Under the pieces are notes generated by a model. It worked only from the letters and a program-made list of their open reading frames with translations, was not told the origin of the DNA and did no database searches. From positions 704,628 through 768,627 of the forward strand of contig JAQGDQ010000051.1 of the NCBI GenBank assembly GCA_030141605.1: a stretch of 64,000 nt of DNA, written 5' to 3'. This document shows positions 14,901 to 29,900 of the stretch, piece after piece. Numbering within the stretch: the first letter of the stretch is position 1; each line of letters begins with the position of its first letter. The position numbers and the translations under genes were made by a program. This stretch comes from Tubiluchus corallicola. Taxonomy: Eukaryota; Priapulida; Priapulimorpha; Priapulimorphida; Tubiluchidae.

Positions 14901-17900
14901 TAAAGGTTAATGATGCCATATTTGTTAAATAATGATCCTTCTTCGCGTATAGTATAGATATACAAAAGTTGACAGATTTAAATGCAGAGGTCTCTGAAAT
15001 CAGTGGCGCATGTAGAGTTTTTAAACTTAAAAGTTTAACACCCCCCCCCCTACTGAAAATCCTTATGTAGGAAGATTTTACATTAGTAAAATTGAGCAGT
15101 GTTGACTCGCAGTTACGATAAAAAAAGTACTGCTGTAGGACCTCGGTTATTCGACAGTCCAATTCTGAAAAATCTAAAATGTCCACATAATCAGACTTAG
15201 CTAGTTTTGCTTAATCAATGGCTTAATTGGTCTTATCAATTTATCAAGGTTTAGCATATCGTGAATTAACTTTGAATCTCAAACTAGTTGAAAGTTTCCA
15301 CTTTAACGGCTTCATTAGTCAAAAGCTCTTTTAAGTTTTCAATGTGCAGTGTTACGGCAGCTCAGTGCAGTCAGCTAAGTACAGTCGCGTACCCCTATTC
15401 CATGCACTGCATCGCCTGATCATTTTGTCGCATTGTCCACTGTCCAGCAGGGTAGCTCGGGCAATTCTCATTTGGGCAAAGGTAGGCAATGTTCTTCTCA
15501 TTGCAATCGCATATTTTGTGCAATGTACTTTGAAGTAACGATTGGTGCAAAATTGGCAGACCTCTGCCTGGCGTTACTCACACTCTGACATTATCGTTAC
15601 TCGCACATTACAATTGCCGCAGACTTCTTAATTAATTTTTTTTCACAAAAGTTAAAAAGATTCTTCTCCAGAAAACAGCAAAAGCAAGAGAGATGAGCAT
15701 GTATGGAACATATCAATACACTTTATATTAGTACAGTATTAAGGTTAAGATGGATTAAAAACTATGAATTGCAGATTTTGTTTTCTAATCCGGATATGTT
15801 AGTCCTGATAACCCGTCAATATTCCGGATAATCAAGGTCACACTCTACTGAAAAAAATTTGTCTGTGAAAAGAATTCACTATACATGTTTCAATAGTTAT
15901 GATGCTCTAAAGGCTTCTTCAAATGTTAATGCAAGAAGAGCTCGATTATTTCATAGTTAACACTTTATGTGTAATGAGCAGAAACTTTAAACAACAACAA
16001 ACTCTGTTACAAATATTACAAAGACTTTAAATTACTACTTATTAACTTCCTTTGCCACAACTGTAGAAAATGAGTGTGTGTTTTGATAGAAAATTAAATT
16101 GTCAGGTGTTTTGCCTTTCTAGCATTATGGCGTAATCTGGCATAACCTATTTAGTGTATATGATCAAAGTTCTGCCCTCTGAAAAGTGTCACCTGGGGAG
16201 GGACACTCTCTTCCTCCATGGATTGTACTAGCAGTGGGAAAATTTCAATTAGAGTATGACACATGTAACCCTCTTTTTTGGCTGGGTACATTGAATGAGT
16301 TTTATGATAAGTGTTACTTATACATATAATATATGTATAAACCATATGCTTTTCAACTGCAATTGCATTAACGCAGAAGAATTTTGAATTTCCTTATCTT
16401 CCTTGTGTGATTTGCTTAGTTTGAATTTAGAAGAGTTTACATGTGCAATGGACAATAATTTTTTACATCTTAAACTTGTTTTGACTAAATGGCTCGCTAA
16501 TAGCCTGGAATATGGCATAGCTCTACTTGCTTTACCTACTATCTTTCTGCCACTGCCTGAGATGTAAATTCAAAATATTCAGACAGATACGTGTAGGTAA
16601 GGTCCCCAATATACCCTTGGTGTCCAATTTGTTTGGGCAAGTGTAATTAGTATATCCGAGTATTCTGGCTGACAAATCATAACAAGCAAACATTTAAAAA
16701 AATAGTATTACCTTTTTATTTGCAAGATCCTGCAACGTGAATATTTCAGCATCTTCATGCTCTATCTCAACATTATCTGGCAAATTTGATGTCCTATAAG
16801 AAAATGAAATATAAGTATTTCATTTTTAATATATATAATTATTACATTTACAATGTATTATATAACAAATTATATAATTATAAAATACAGCAATTATATT
16901 TAAATAATATTGTAACTAGCCAAATCCTGCAAATGAATTTTATGCGTAAACCCACAATGACAACCTTCACCACAAACACCATACCATTCACACCTGAACA
17001 TCCACACCATGCCTTGCCATACCACACCACACTACATTCACAACATCCACCACATCAATAAACCACACTACACCACACCATACCATACTCACCACACCAC
17101 TCAAGATCACTGCTGTTGCCGCCAATGGTTATAATGATGGCAACAATGATAATGACAGAAATAACAACCACAGCAATAATAACAACAGCAGCATTATGAA
17201 ACCCTACAAAAAATATTTTGCACGTTCTCGAAACTGAGTGAAATTACTAATGCTTTTAGACCCATCCACTGATGTCCATTAATGCATGAACATTTTTAAT
17301 GGTCTTTGCTTGCTGACCTTTTAGTTGTGGTAGTAGGGTAACAGATATCACTTACATATTATAACAGCCAGCAGTTTAATAAAATAAGCAAAGTAACATT
17401 CAAAATACAATGTGATAACATTACATAGCTGTTTTTAAGGGAAAATCACCCAATATAAACCTGCAATAAACTCGTAGCAATTCCTCCTAGTGGAGGCATC
17501 CCAGAAAAAGGCAGGTATATTTACTAGCACACAGGCTGTAAATTACAAACACAACTTAATGTTGCATCAAAATATTGAAAAATTCTTTTCGACGCTACGT
17601 AAAATTGTTACCATAAATAATGCAACTTTTGCATCCATGCACCAACAGCCAACTGTTTAGATCGCTGCAACTGAGTTCAATTGGGCTACTTGCGTAATTG
17701 TATGTACATAGCTGTGCACGTGCAAATAAAGCCATGTAGTCTTTCGCAGCAAAGTTTAGCCGAAAGAAAGTATACATACGTTTGTTGCATGTAGTGGCCA
17801 GATCCTGCTGAATATAGTTTTGACTGAACATCACAGTCATTCATATTTCTCATAGATAATATTTCAAAATTGGACTAATGCATTCAGTAATCAGCAAGCT

Positions 17901-20900
17901 GGATTTTGATAGTACTCTGTTGCATAAGTTGTTGAAACTGATATACTCCAGTTGGTTTGCAAGGTAGTAATTGCGATAACTGAGCCATTAATTACTAAAT
18001 AACATGACGAATTTATTCAAGTGAGTGAATCATTGCCATCGGCTGCAATTCAGGAGTTCCAGGAAAAATGCGATAAATTAGAGAACTGCATTAATCAACT
18101 CGAGCAATAATCTCGAAGAAACAATCTCAGGCTGTCTAGGGTATCTGAAAATATCACCACTAAAGTAGTCTCATATTTCACTGACATACTTGACCTATTA
18201 GATCTAAGTTCTATGGACATTGCAATGTCTCACAGGCTTGGAGGTAAAAGCTCCGACTTGGAAAAGAGACCACCATGTCCAATTTTGGAGCAGTTTTTGA
18301 ATCCGGAAAAAAGAATCAAGTTGTTACTGCTGCCAAAGAACTTGTAAAGTCATGCTGGAATAAAAAAAGCATTCTGCCTCCTGTCATTATCCATCAAGAC
18401 TTCATCCAGAGTAAACTCGCAAATGTGAATGACTTTGCGAGTTCTCTCAGCAAGTTATTGCAAACTTTCCAAGAGTTGCTGAGAGTTCTCTCACGAGTTT
18501 CTTGCAGACAAGCTCTATTTATTGACAGAACACTCCGAGAGAAAACTTTCTAGTCTGAATGCGTCATAACACAGACATTTTGAATCAGGCCACTTCATTT
18601 CAGGAAATGGAAAAATCAAAGGTGCCTGGACTATGGATAGCAGAATATTTATCCGAAGCCTAAACAATAAAAAGCATCAAGTGGTTTGGCTCACAGAATT
18701 GGACAGATAACTCCTAACGATCAACAAAAAAGAAATGAAGGGGAAGAAGTAACTGTTGTTAATTATGCACAAAAAATCACAAAAACAAGTGCAAAGCCCA
18801 AAGCCTGTATGGTTTAGCAAGAGGACTCCACACAGCAGTTAAATGAAAAACCATGGCTTAGTACATTTATTTCATTCACACCTTTTCATTTTTATATTTT
18901 TACGTTCATTATCTCTATAAACTGAATAAGTCCAAGCTTGACTTAAATTGTATAGCAATTATATTTTTGTTTCAGAACATACCTATTATAATATAATTCA
19001 TTTCAGCTTTGGTCATAACAAGTATTATACAATACCCATCTTGTTTGAGGCCTGCAGTTGATTGCTACGTTAAAGGAAAAAATTACATTGTTCATCACTT
19101 CATGTTTTACCTGGAATTTGATCCCAACAAATAGGTTACTTCATTATTTTTTGTACTGGCAAACTATTTTTACAATTTCTTTCACCAATAACCTTTAACC
19201 GTCTGCCAATAAGCACAACACTGAACTATAAGTCACTGTTCAATGCTAGAATCACCTCCTAAATCACTTCACTTCATTTGCCAATGTACTCTAAATGCAG
19301 CATTGAGTTATACTTTACTGCATAACTGTAAACACAGACACCAGCATTGAATTATACATTACTGTTCAACAAATTATCTATCTAGATATCTGTTGCCATT
19401 ATTTATACATACATACATACATACATACATACTCACATATATGCGTACATGCATACATACATACATACATACATACATAATATAAATTATCGTAAGCTTA
19501 CATAAAATACTATAAGTTTATTGATTTTCTTATTATTTTGGTTGGCATGTTTCACATTTTAGTTCATGTATATACATATTTTCGCAAATAATCTGGTCTC
19601 TAATTACATTTATCAGCATTTAATCTTGAGTAAAAAATGATTGAATTTTAATCTTTAATGTGTTAGATATACAGATATACGATATACTTGTTTAACTGTG
19701 TACACAACTTAGTGTTTGTTTTACTCAAAACAGGGAACAATGAACGACTGTAAATACTCCATCTGTAAATACTTAGTGCATCTGCAATGTGAAAATGTTT
19801 AAATTTAATGTAACATTGTAATATTCACAGTTGAACCTTAGTACTCAAAACAAAATTTTTAGGGATGGTGTGTTAACAGTAAGGGTTTGTCCCAAAATCG
19901 TACACAAACCTGCAAGGCTAATGCTGTACGGTTGTTTATGTTTCCTGAACAATCTTATATGTTTTGGTTTTGTATTTAAATTCTTTTTTTCTGTGAAAAC
20001 ATGTCCCTAAGGCATTATTTCCACTAGGCATTGTGTTAGGTCAGACCATCGTCAAATGTCAAGACCTAGAGTATATAGTATATTCACTTAGTTTTTTCTT
20101 GTATATCGATGCAGAGCAGCTGGTATAAAAAACAGTTCAGGCATTAAAAAGGGTAAAGCAGAGAACAGACAGAAAAGAGGCAAAGTGGAGAGAGAGGGCT
20201 GCCTCTAAGATTTTGCATAAAGTGAACCATAACTTTCTTGTCACTGTTTTGGACTTGCAAACAAATTATTTTCCCTGTCGAAGCATTTGGCAAAATAAAT
20301 GAAAACCATTCTTCCTCAAGACTGCAGCTCTAAAATAGTTTCTGTTAATTCATGACACCACACTATACGATCGATTTAAAAGAAAGCTGCAATATGCAGA
20401 ACAGAACAACACTTGAATGGTCACTGAGGCCATTATAAAGAACTTATTAGCTCCTAAAAACAATTTTTTTCATCTCAGTGCTTATTTAATTTGCTCACTT
20501 ACATTTTGCTGAGTGCTGATAGTAGATTCTCAGGACTTGGATAATATGGTAACATAAGAACTTGTACAACAACAGGATAGTCAGCTGAATTTTCTAACAT
20601 GAAAGACAAAACCTGAAAAACACACAATTGTGTAAAAAACAAATAAACTAGATCAGGCATGACAGATGAGCACACAAACCCATAAATTATTGACCACTAT
20701 TACTAATATTCATATCATGTTATGCAATACGTACAGAAGTGTTTCCAATCTGAGTGAGAGGAAACTGAAGCCGTGTTGTATTGACTAGAGTAGGCCAGAT
20801 GAGGTATGCTTGTGCAGTAAGTAAGAATTCCTTTACATCACTGGTGTCTAGCTGCAGAGTCTCATTTACACTGAAAATATTTTTACATAAATCATATAAT

Positions 20901-23900
20901 AACTGTATAGAAACAGCATATCCAAAACATACACTATTGACAAAAAAGAGTCGCTTATGTATAACTGCAAAATGCAAAGCATGAAACATTCACATAAGAA
21001 TTACATGTTATATGGCAAAGGTCTGGATGCAAATTAGTTGGACTAAAAAGCAGAGTAATAGACGGCTTACACAGAACTAAAAATTGGCTTTATAATCTAT
21101 ACAAAATGCAAGACAATATGACACAAAAACAATGAAATACTTACACATTATGACCTGCTTCAAGCAGACGATGCCATCGTGTATGCAGTTTGTTGTATAA
21201 AAATATGTCTGTTTCATGAACATCTTCAAATAAACTGAGACCCTGTAACCACTGTTGTCCAGCTGGAAAACAGAATACAACACTTAACTGAAGATACCTA
21301 CTTCATTAAGACAATAGTTATGACTTCACAAAAAATTACAGCTGCAAGTGCAAAGACGTGGCATGTTTTCAACAAGCACTAAGACTGAAAATGCCAGCAT
21401 TTCGACTACAGTTCAGGTATTTATTACCAACTATATCATGTTTCACAACAAAATCAGTTATCATTAACCATTTGACTGCAGAACCACAATAATGCCATCA
21501 ACCCTTGTGCATGGTGTGTGGTAAAAACTAGATGCTGGCATAGATGTTCGGCATTGTTCTATCAATATCCCACCTGATTAATGGGATAAATGTAACTCAA
21601 TCACCAGCGACCACACACACCAGCACGGACCCAACATCTACAACTACATTCAGGACTACAGGCCAACAAAATATTCAGGACAACCCCGTTACATTGCAGC
21701 TATGTGGCACCTACATTTTAACAAAAAAATTTAGCAAAGTGCACAATATTCGGAAACTTCAACTTGAGGTCCTCGGAAGAAGTTTCAATCCCTAAGACAC
21801 CATCCAGTAGCAATGAAACTCCTGAGACACCAAATAAATGAGGAACCACATTGCACATAAACTAGACTGTGAACAAGCTACAACAAGCACACACACTTGC
21901 CTTATGCTTACAACTACATAGCGAACATAACAGTTAGCCTATCATTCTAGCAACAAAAAATGTAAATTTACAGCACATAAACTGAAAAAACATTGATCAG
22001 TCAGTTCCCTGACTTATGATATGACAATTTCAACAAGAAAACGTTAGCAATCAAGTTCTGACCCTCCAAACACAAGACAGATAAACTACAGTCGATTACT
22101 TACCACTATATTACTGGACAATGCAAAAGTTTATCAACAAAAGAACAACTATACATTTCACTTAAGTTCAAGAATACTATACATTTCAAAATGCACAACT
22201 TACACACTTCACCCTGGTTTACTTCTATACACTTCAATTTTTGTTTAATCAACTATACACAAATATAAAGCGGAGTTTTGTAACTATCTAATCAACGTTA
22301 CGCTATAATAATAATGATGATATAATGTACTTATTTATAAAGCACTCTTTCAATAAATTTTTTTTCAAAGATGCTGTACAATTAAAAATATTTAGATAAA
22401 ATACTAAAAACTATAACACAATTAGACCTATCTAAAACCTCTAATTTCAATTGATAGCTTATTCCAACATTGCGGCACAATTCTTGAAAATCCTAAATCA
22501 GCAAAGACTTTGTTTTTATTAAAAGGTACAAGACGTTCAAATTAATTTGCTTTGCTAGCTCGTATGTTCCTGCTATATACGTGAAAATACAGACGGTCAG
22601 CCAAGTAAGTTGGAGCCAGTCCATGTCATGCTTTGTAGGCTAAAACTAATATTTTAAAAGTACACCAACACCCGAGTGGTAGCCAATGAAGACTATGCAA
22701 AGCATTTGGTGCACTATCAAGTTTTGTAACACCTGTTGCAACTTTGGCAGCCCAGTTTCGCACCCATTGCATTGACTTCAAGGTGCACTCTAACATGGCA
22801 TTTACCTAGGATCCGGAATGCAATATGCGTTGCCCGGCTGCAGAATAGCTGCTGAATAAAAATCAAGAGGAAATAGCTGCAGAAAAAATAACGCATAACA
22901 CAGGCCTGATAAAGAGGGGTACATTGAAAACAAGATAAACTGATTTTATCTATTCCGCATCCGCATAATGCATACGCATTCCAGATGCTAGGTAAATGCC
23001 ACTTAAGGACCCACAAATAATGAATTTGCACAATCAAAGTTTGATCAAACAAGAGAAGTCACGATTCATTGCATTGAATGATTAGTTAAATACCTTCTTA
23101 ATTTTCTAATTCGATGTAAGTTACCACCTGCCTTTTAACACTTATAATGCACGTGAGCCACCGATCAATACGACAGAGCAGCCTGAGATTTTCCTCCTAA
23201 TATCAACACAATCTAACAGTGCCACCTGTACCCATGACAGTAGGAGATACTTATGATATCAATCATTAACCTTTGCTGACTGTAATTTTTGCTGATTATA
23301 ATTTTTTTCTTACTTGATTTTAAAGGCTAGTGGACAAATTGAAACTTTGATATTGCACTCTGACAACTCTGATTTTTTAAACTCTGACAGCATTCACATT
23401 TCACAAGAAGGGCAAGCAACCCAGGCTTACTCTTGCCATACCTTAACATACATATCAATAATGCTCTACCAGGAAACATAAAATTCAACAAAAAAATATT
23501 GAATCTACATTGATGCCAAATCTAGCATTACATAATAATAACAATAATTTAATAACTTATTTGATATTTATTGTGCTAAAACATGTTAAAATGGACTATA
23601 GCACTTCACAGTTTATAAAACACAAAACAGAAAAAAGCACACTTCGTTATCGATAAAATTGTAAATTTGTTGTGCTAAGACATAATACTGCATAGTAAAA
23701 ACAGTAATTAGTTCCAGTATAATCAAGTAAAGAAAATTACAATCAGCATAAGTTACAGTCAGCAAAAATTAGAGGTTCTTAAAGTTTTACAGCCTTCAAG
23801 AGATGCCAAAAGCTTCTTGGAAAAGCTATGTTTTGATGGCTTGTTCATATTTGGAAATATTTATTTCCTGCAAGGACTACTATACTACAGGACGTGCAGG

Positions 23901-26900
23901 CTGAAATCTCTGATTCGGCTAGCGGAGGCGATCAATACTTGCATGAACGTAATCTATAAATAGTGCGCTTTAGAGAGTAGTGATCTTTTAAATTAAAGAA
24001 TTGGCGGATCGGTAGATCGCGAGTATTATTTTTCATTTAATTGGTTCTTTACATTACGGGAGAAAAGTACCAATTGTTTATTTTATGTATCAAAGGAAAT
24101 TAGTGTTCATTTTTACTTCTTAAATAGCGCACTACTTTAGGCGTAAGTGTGTTTTACCGGAAGTAGTGCTTTGTCATTGTTAATGTGTCTGCTTGTGTTT
24201 GTTTGTTTGTGGATTATTTTCAAAATTTCTGGTGGATTTTATACATCTGTGCTCAGCAGCATGCCTAACAAGTGTGGTGTTGTTAAATGCAAAGGTAACT
24301 ATGACACGGAGAACAAGTGTCGTGTGTTCAGACTGCCAAGAGATCATGTAGAAAAACAGAAATGGCTAAGTGTTCTTCCCCCCACGCGAAGGCTTTGTTG
24401 TTGATCCAACGAAATTTTTCATTTGCGAAAAGCATTGGCCATCGGATACTCAAATGGTCAAAATTCCAGGTGATCACACCAGGCCAGTGGATCCACCCAG
24501 TATTTTCAACGTTCCAACATCATGCTTGCCCACTCCAAAGCCACCACCTCGCCCTCCAAAAACTGAGGACCAGCAGCTGAATTATTTCTTTAAAAAGGAT
24601 AAAATAACTTCTCTCAATGAATTCACTCCTGAGAAAGACTTGCATAAGACGTATCAGAACCTCATTATATCTCGCACACAAGACAAATTTGTGTGCATGT
24701 TCATGGAAGAGGACCACAGTCAATGTTATATGTCAATTATTGTTCACAATAAGCCTACCTTGTGTTCCCCTCTTACTCTATATGCTTTCAAAAACGGGAT
24801 CAGTGTGCCATTAAGTAAAATCCTCAGTCCGAACAATGGGCTGTCCTCTTACTCACAATTTTTCGCGGTTGTGAATTCTGTTGTCAACCACATTCATCAT
24901 GTTGATGATATTGTCAACAAAGTGACACAGTCTCTTGAACTTGAACTAGCTCAAAATCGAGAACAATCTCCTAGTGTTAATGCTAAAGCCAAGAAGCTCA
25001 AATTTCTAACACGACAGCTTCGACTATTATGTGATAAGACTTTCACAGTGTCTGATTATTGCTTTGCAATAGAGTCTTTTCCCCATTGCAATTACGAACA
25101 ACTGCGTGACTTTTTAGTGTTACCCAGCAAAAGAAAGCTACAGTCAGTTATTTCATCGACAGATATTGACAAGGTGCTAGGTAAAACATTTCAGAAAGTG
25201 AAAAGCTCTGAGCAGAAACACTGTATGCTATTGGTGGATGAAGTGAAAATACGCCCAACAGTGGCTTTTTCAGGGGGCGTGCTAAATGGCATGGCAAAAA
25301 ATGAGCCAGACAGTAAAGCTACATCAATGCTATGTGTGATGGCTAAATGTCTACATGGTGGCCCCAGCGTGATGATATCAGTGACCCCCGTTCACAAGCT
25401 GACTGCTGCATATCAATTCTCTGTCGTGAAGGAGGCTGCTACAGTGGTTGAGAATTCGGGAGGAACTGTTTTAGGGTCCATGACGGACAACCACAAGATC
25501 AACCAACAACACTGCAAATTGTTTACCAGACGAACAGACTGGGAGGCTGAACATCCCCTGGAGAATACACGAGTGTGGTTCCTGTTGTATGATACCGTCC
25601 ACATTCTGAAATGTATCAGGAACAACTGGATCACGGAGAAATGTCAGAGATTATCGTTTGACAAGAAAACTGTTGGCTCATTTGCTGAAGTAAAAAGTCT
25701 TTACAAAGCTGAGAAAGACAATGTGCTGAAGTCAACACCTTTGACATATTCTGCAGTCTTCCCATCGAAACTTCAGCTCCAGAATGTGCAACATGTCCTG
25801 AGGGTGTTCAACGATCATGTCGTTGCATCGCTGAGACTTCGAGGAGCCCAGGACACTGCAGAATTCATTCAGCAAGTGCTACGCTGGTGGAATGTGGTAA
25901 ATGTTTCTGCCAGAGGTCAAGACACGAGGATGAGAGACCCTGATCGATCTGTTCAACAAGATACATCTGATACTCTTCAGTCGTTGTTGACTCTGTTTAA
26001 GCAAACCGAATCAGGACACGGACCAAATAGAATTGAATGCCTGACACATGATACGCGAAAAGCTTTGATTCAGACCACGGAGGGACTCCTTGCAATCTGT
26101 AGGCACTTGTTTTCTGTTGGATTTCACTACGTATTATTGCGTGAACTTCAGAGTGACAGAATAGAGAGTGAGTTCTCAGTTTACAGGCAGTCAAGGGGGG
26201 CCAATGCATTCATGCAAGCTGGAGATGTCTGTTCAGCATTCAAGCGGAGACTGGCGCGTTTCTCTGCATCATTCCTGGAGTTTGTGGACACAGACACATC
26301 ATCCGAAAGCCAGTTGCACACATGCAACGGGATTGATTTCAAGGATGCCAAAATTATGGAGATTTGTGTTGACGAGACTCTTTCCAAAACTTAACTGAAC
26401 GCGTGTGCATATGTCGCAGGTTGGTTGGAGAGTAAGTGCCAAAATGACATTTCTTTTCCCGAGGATGAGCCTCTCCTTTCTGAGGAAATGAAAATGTTCA
26501 TTAAGAAGTGTCTAGGGGAGGTCTTACAGTGTCCCACACATTCACGTTCGAATTCGTAACAACTGGCTTGTGTTTTGTGAAGAAGTCAACTCACACAGTC
26601 TGCTGCCGCAACAAGCTCATGAACATCCTCTCCATAATCAATGCCTACTTTGATTTTGGAGAATTTTCAAGAAATGCTCTGAGACGCCTGGCGAATGTAC
26701 TGCTGCATAGACTACACAATTTGGAGAAGGATCACCAGCAGAACTCAGCCCTTTACCAGACCTCCATTAAGAAGGCACGACTAGCCGACTAATTGTCGCA
26801 AACATCTCTGCAAAATGGTGAGTGCAATAATTTCATGTATTCTAATTTACACAGAGGAACCTATGAATGAGTTTATATAGTCCTGACAAAATGGTGCAGT

Positions 26901-29900
26901 CTGTTTATTCTCTATAGAAAGTGACAGGTAATCTTCGGGACACAATGAGTTGCAGATATGGTGTGTTTTTTTTGGGGGGGGGGAGGGATATCATAGGTAC
27001 CACTGTTTTTAAATTACTAGATGAATGAGGAATATGTTCTATGTGTATTGTGGCATGCTATAGGTCACCATGGGGGGTAAATATGTCCAAATTATTAGCA
27101 CTAAATGTTAAAAATAGATCGCCTCCGCTAGCCGAATCAGAGATTTCAGCGTGCACGTCCTGTAGTATAGTAGTCCTTGATTTCCTGGTATATTAATTCT
27201 GGAAGTCTGTTCCATAAATTTGCAGCAACTAAGTAATAAAAATTGATTTTAATAAAAAAGATGCAAAATCTTAGACTTCCAATAAAAATAAATGATCCTC
27301 AATCAATTTGTAGTAAAAAATAAAATGAAATGTGAACTTGATTTGTAAAAGAAAGATTCTGCTAATACTTATACTAATCAATAAGAGCACGAATCTATGC
27401 TTCCTTAATACTTAACTCATGAGTACAGATGATATGTTAAGCAGTGCTGATATGTAAACAATAATGCTATTACAAAAAGATAACACTGAATAGCTAAAAA
27501 TGCCTACACCAACTTGTACACTTCAGTAAATTGATAATAAAACAACAATAGTACCTGGTGTAAGCGTAGAAAATCCTACATAGCACTCATCTGTTGAGTC
27601 ACAGCTTGCTTTTGGATCAAAATAAACTTTTCCAACCTACGATGTAAAAAAAACTACATAAACTAGTTGGCTATGGCTTCTGACAGCATTAGAAACTGAA
27701 AATGTTGCTAATTTTTCTTCTGACTTGGCTAATACAAGTCAAAGGTCAGAACACCGGTGTTATTTTCCCCTGCTGGATCCATTAGTTTAATAAACCTCTC
27801 TGCACAGAGAGAATTGTGTGCTTGCAAACCAAAACAATCCATAAGTCGGTATGGTTAAAACTACGTTATAATGCTTCAAAGTAGAATGCACCAAAAATAT
27901 GATCAAATGTTAATTTTTTGTTTTTTATGAAAACAAATGCTAAATATATTGGACTTTTATATTCTAGCATCAAATTATCAAGAAAATGTCCAAAAAATAT
28001 TTAAAATTTAATTTTATAACCTCGTACCCACTTTTCTGGCTAAAAACTAATACTGCAATTGTAAAAAACTTGTTATTTTTAAACTCCGATAGTAGCTTGT
28101 GGAAGCAGTAATTTTGCTTCGGGTTTTTTCTGATGCAAAACCTATACCTTAATCAGTAAGAGCCATCTACTGGATTTAAACATAACTTCAATGTGCTCTT
28201 GCAAAGTCCGTAGCAACCAACATTCGTGCGGTTGTTAAGTATTTTATTGAAATGCGACAAAAAACAATGGCTAACTTTAATAGTGATTTTTTCAAGATTA
28301 TGTTTTTCAATGTGTAGCCTGCACCTCAACTTCAACATGGATTATCTCAGCTTAGAAATAATATAGAGCGATGAGCATGGTATCAAAATGACCCCCATGA
28401 AATGGAGCATATGCGAATAACTAGAGAAGCTCAATTACCAAATTATGGACGATTTTGCTATGCAAGCACACAATTAATAATTTCATCAACCTTGGAATTG
28501 TACTTCAGGTCAACGAAATGTACTTTGACAATGAAATGAGCATAAAAGTTGTTTGAAGGTTGTAATATTACACTCTTCTTTAAAATCTCCGTGCTTAAAT
28601 ATCAAGGAATTGCATTTCATTTCAATGTCAAAATGTAATGAAATTTGATTTTGAAATGACCTTGATCTTTTGTCTCAAGCATGTAATGTATTTGACCTTG
28701 CTCAAAGGTTAATGTCGGACAAGTGTGCAATTCAATTTTTGTCTAATCTGCACATTTCGTATGATATACTACAAGCTATTGTTGTTTAATACTGAAAAAA
28801 TGTCTGTGCCCAACCCTCGTCCCGCTTTCTCACTTTTTAGCACCTAGTAAGAAATTCTCTTTTACACACGATAGATATTCAGCAGTGCAAAAGAACTTGA
28901 TTACACCTAGACAGACACTAAAAATTTGGCCCTAGCTCAAAAACTGCAGAAGGAAATAAAGCCTAATGAAAAAATATTGAGGACTAGCCCACTCAATGAC
29001 TTTTAACTCAGCATTTTCTGGTCACACATAAACATAACTCACCTTACCTGCTCAGAGTTTCATGTGCTAGCCCCAAGAATGTAAAAGATCACCAAAAGCG
29101 GCTAAAAATGTTTTTGTATTTTGACCTCTCCTCTCATCTATTTAAAGCTTTCCAGCTTTTTAAAACCCCGGGTTAACATTTACCCAACAATATCTTTTAT
29201 CTAAATACTTGTAAAAAATTGAATTTAACTGAAAACCTAGGAGTAATGTTATAATCGAAAAAATGACCACTGGCCTGTGGTCTTGGTCCTTTAACCCAAA
29301 GTTAACAGTCACTATCTATTATTTGAGCCCCTATACCAGGTATTTACTGTGCAGTTTCAGTGACTCTAGGTTTTGGTTTTGGAGTTACTCAGTGCCACAA
29401 AAAATAATGATAATAAAGTAGACTGTGCTGTTATACCTAGAGGCACAGAAAAAATGTACCAATGTTTAGGCTACAATAATATTAGAACCTAGTGCCCTAC
29501 GCCACTGAGATTCCAAAGCATGGTAATACGTTAGCAACATGTTAACTTTTGGCTGTGAAAGTTGCAATTTACAGTTATAGCAGTTTTTAAGTTATGGTTA
29601 TTTTAGCATGTTAAAAATTAAAATCATCAACTGAAAAACAGCCAGACCGACATATAAAGCACTTATTGTATGACAACTAAATAATAATAAAAAAATTAAT
29701 CAGTTTACATCATATAGTTTTCACTCTCCACACAAAAGATACAGAATGACAGTCTTCATACAAAAGTTTGAGAACTGCTAAAGATTTCTTATCAAAAAAA
29801 TGGAAGCTAATCCTCTGGAAGTGCAAATGCATGATGGCTGCACACAGCCGTTTGATTAAGAGGAACTAAAGGCAAATGTTTTTTGAGTGCTGGGACCAAA

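Larger units (their letters stand above)
23871..27179 (+). mobile_element. P-type (THAP9-like) DNA transposon, full length ends
   Basis: 3,309 bp, bounded by perfect 8-bp duplications (ATTTCCTG) and 63-bp terminal inverted repeats (23871-23933 and 27117-27179) that differ at one base. It encodes a THAP DNA-binding domain and a P-element-type transposase on the plus strand, opposite to TMEM131, inside the intron between exons 10 and 11. The near-identical ends suggest recent mobility of this copy or family. The coding frame nonetheless has three interruptions, so this copy looks non-autonomous. Confidence 0.92.

Noticed and set aside
19405-19481. Repeated ATAC units as a CRISPR-like or regulatory array
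   Set aside because: Plain tetranucleotide microsatellite without spacers.
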